A program made the translations under genes and the position numbers. The notes below the pieces were generated by a model. The model had not been told where the DNA came from, did not search any database, and saw only the letters and a list, made by a program, of their open reading frames with translations. Positions 63,767 to 64,000 of a DNA stretch of 64,000 bases are shown one piece after another. Source of the DNA: Phytopythium helicoides (Eukaryota > Oomycota > Peronosporomycetes > Pythiales > Pythiaceae). The stretch lies in contig JANFNE010000009.1 in the NCBI GenBank assembly GCA_024867545.1, positions 904,501 through 968,500 on the forward strand, in the 5' to 3' direction. Each line of letters opens with the position of its first letter. Position 1 is the stretch's first letter.

Positions 63767-64000
63767 CTAGTCGTGGCGCTCGTTCGCGATCGCGCGAAAG
63801 AACGTCTTGGCGTCCTTCACCTCCTCCTGCAGGTCTTCGTCCCAGATCCAGTGCATACGCTTCTGCAGGTTGGCCGCGATCCTGTCGACGTCGTCCTCGT
63901 TCTCGGGGAGCTCAAAGTCGTACAAGTGGCCGGCCTCGTGACTCGCAGTCACGATCTTCTGCGTCCGGTACAGACGCACCATCTCGAACGCGCGGAAAGC
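63767..64000 (-). CDS. Second monooxygenase copy, 3' end only
   Basis: Cut by the right edge. The visible 77 codons (…FRAFEMVRLYRTQKIV … FFRAIANERHD) are identical, base for base as far as I can compare, to the end of the gene at 60894, and the identity continues about 33 bp past the stop. A very recent tandem duplication in the same orientation. Confidence 0.85.
   Translation of the reverse strand, partial: AFRAFEMVRLYRTQKIVTASHEAGHLYDFELPENEDDVDRIAANLQKRMHWIWDEDLQEEVKDAKTFFRAIANERHD

Overview
The window is a piece of a eukaryotic nuclear genome, most likely an oomycete (Phytophthora/Pythium-type water mould). Evidence: short 55-110 nt introns in compact genes; ten genes or relics of the AA17-type copper lytic polysaccharide monooxygenase (LPMO) family, known from oomycetes; oomycete-style initiator elements (TCA-pyrimidine core followed by a pyrimidine-rich tract) upstream of several secreted-protein genes; a 7TM receptor fused to a tyrosine-kinase-like (TKL) kinase; and a flagellar coiled-coil protein, as expected of a zoospore maker. 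There are no rRNA, tRNA, CRISPR or complete transposon features that I can support. Exon boundaries are my own reading of splice sites, reading phase and paralogue comparison.

Layout. 1-1.5 kb: 3' end of an unrecognised gene. 1.5-5.0 kb: a divergent LPMO pair. 5.1-23.9 kb: a housekeeping block (Tudor-like repeat protein, XPG nuclease, CFAP73/CCDC42-like flagellar protein, an LPMO-like protein without copper ligands, GPCR-TKL kinase, leucine-rich-repeat protein with an apparent U12 AT-AC intron, TBC1D23-like protein). 24.1-32.4 kb: further LPMO genes, including an inverted copy of the 1.5-5.0 kb module, one LPMO with a decayed 5' half and one short LPMO relic. 32.6-34.3 kb: a small secreted crystallin-like protein divergent from a FabI-type enoyl-ACP reductase. 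34.8-43.1 kb: four near-identical secreted palmitoyl-thioesterase-like hydrolases showing mosaic gene conversion, separated by gene-poor DNA. 43.6-47.2 kb: three more LPMO genes with long Ser/Thr/Ala-rich tails. 47.9-59.2 kb: a second housekeeping block (U2AF large subunit, a large LRR-IQ-WW-zinc protein, FtsJ-type methyltransferase, acyl-CoA synthetase). 59.6-64 kb: two tiny lysine-rich proteins and an FAD monooxygenase resembling salicylate hydroxylase, whose 3' end is repeated identically at the right edge.

How the parts fit: the secreted LPMOs, thioesterase-like hydrolases and crystallin-like protein form a secretome cluster plausibly acting on plant cell walls or surfaces, interleaved with conserved cell-biology genes. 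The secreted families show recent duplication, inversion, conversion and decay; the housekeeping genes are single copy. The two classes also appear to use different promoter architecture: paired CCAAT-type boxes in the housekeeping bidirectional promoters, initiator elements in front of the secreted genes.
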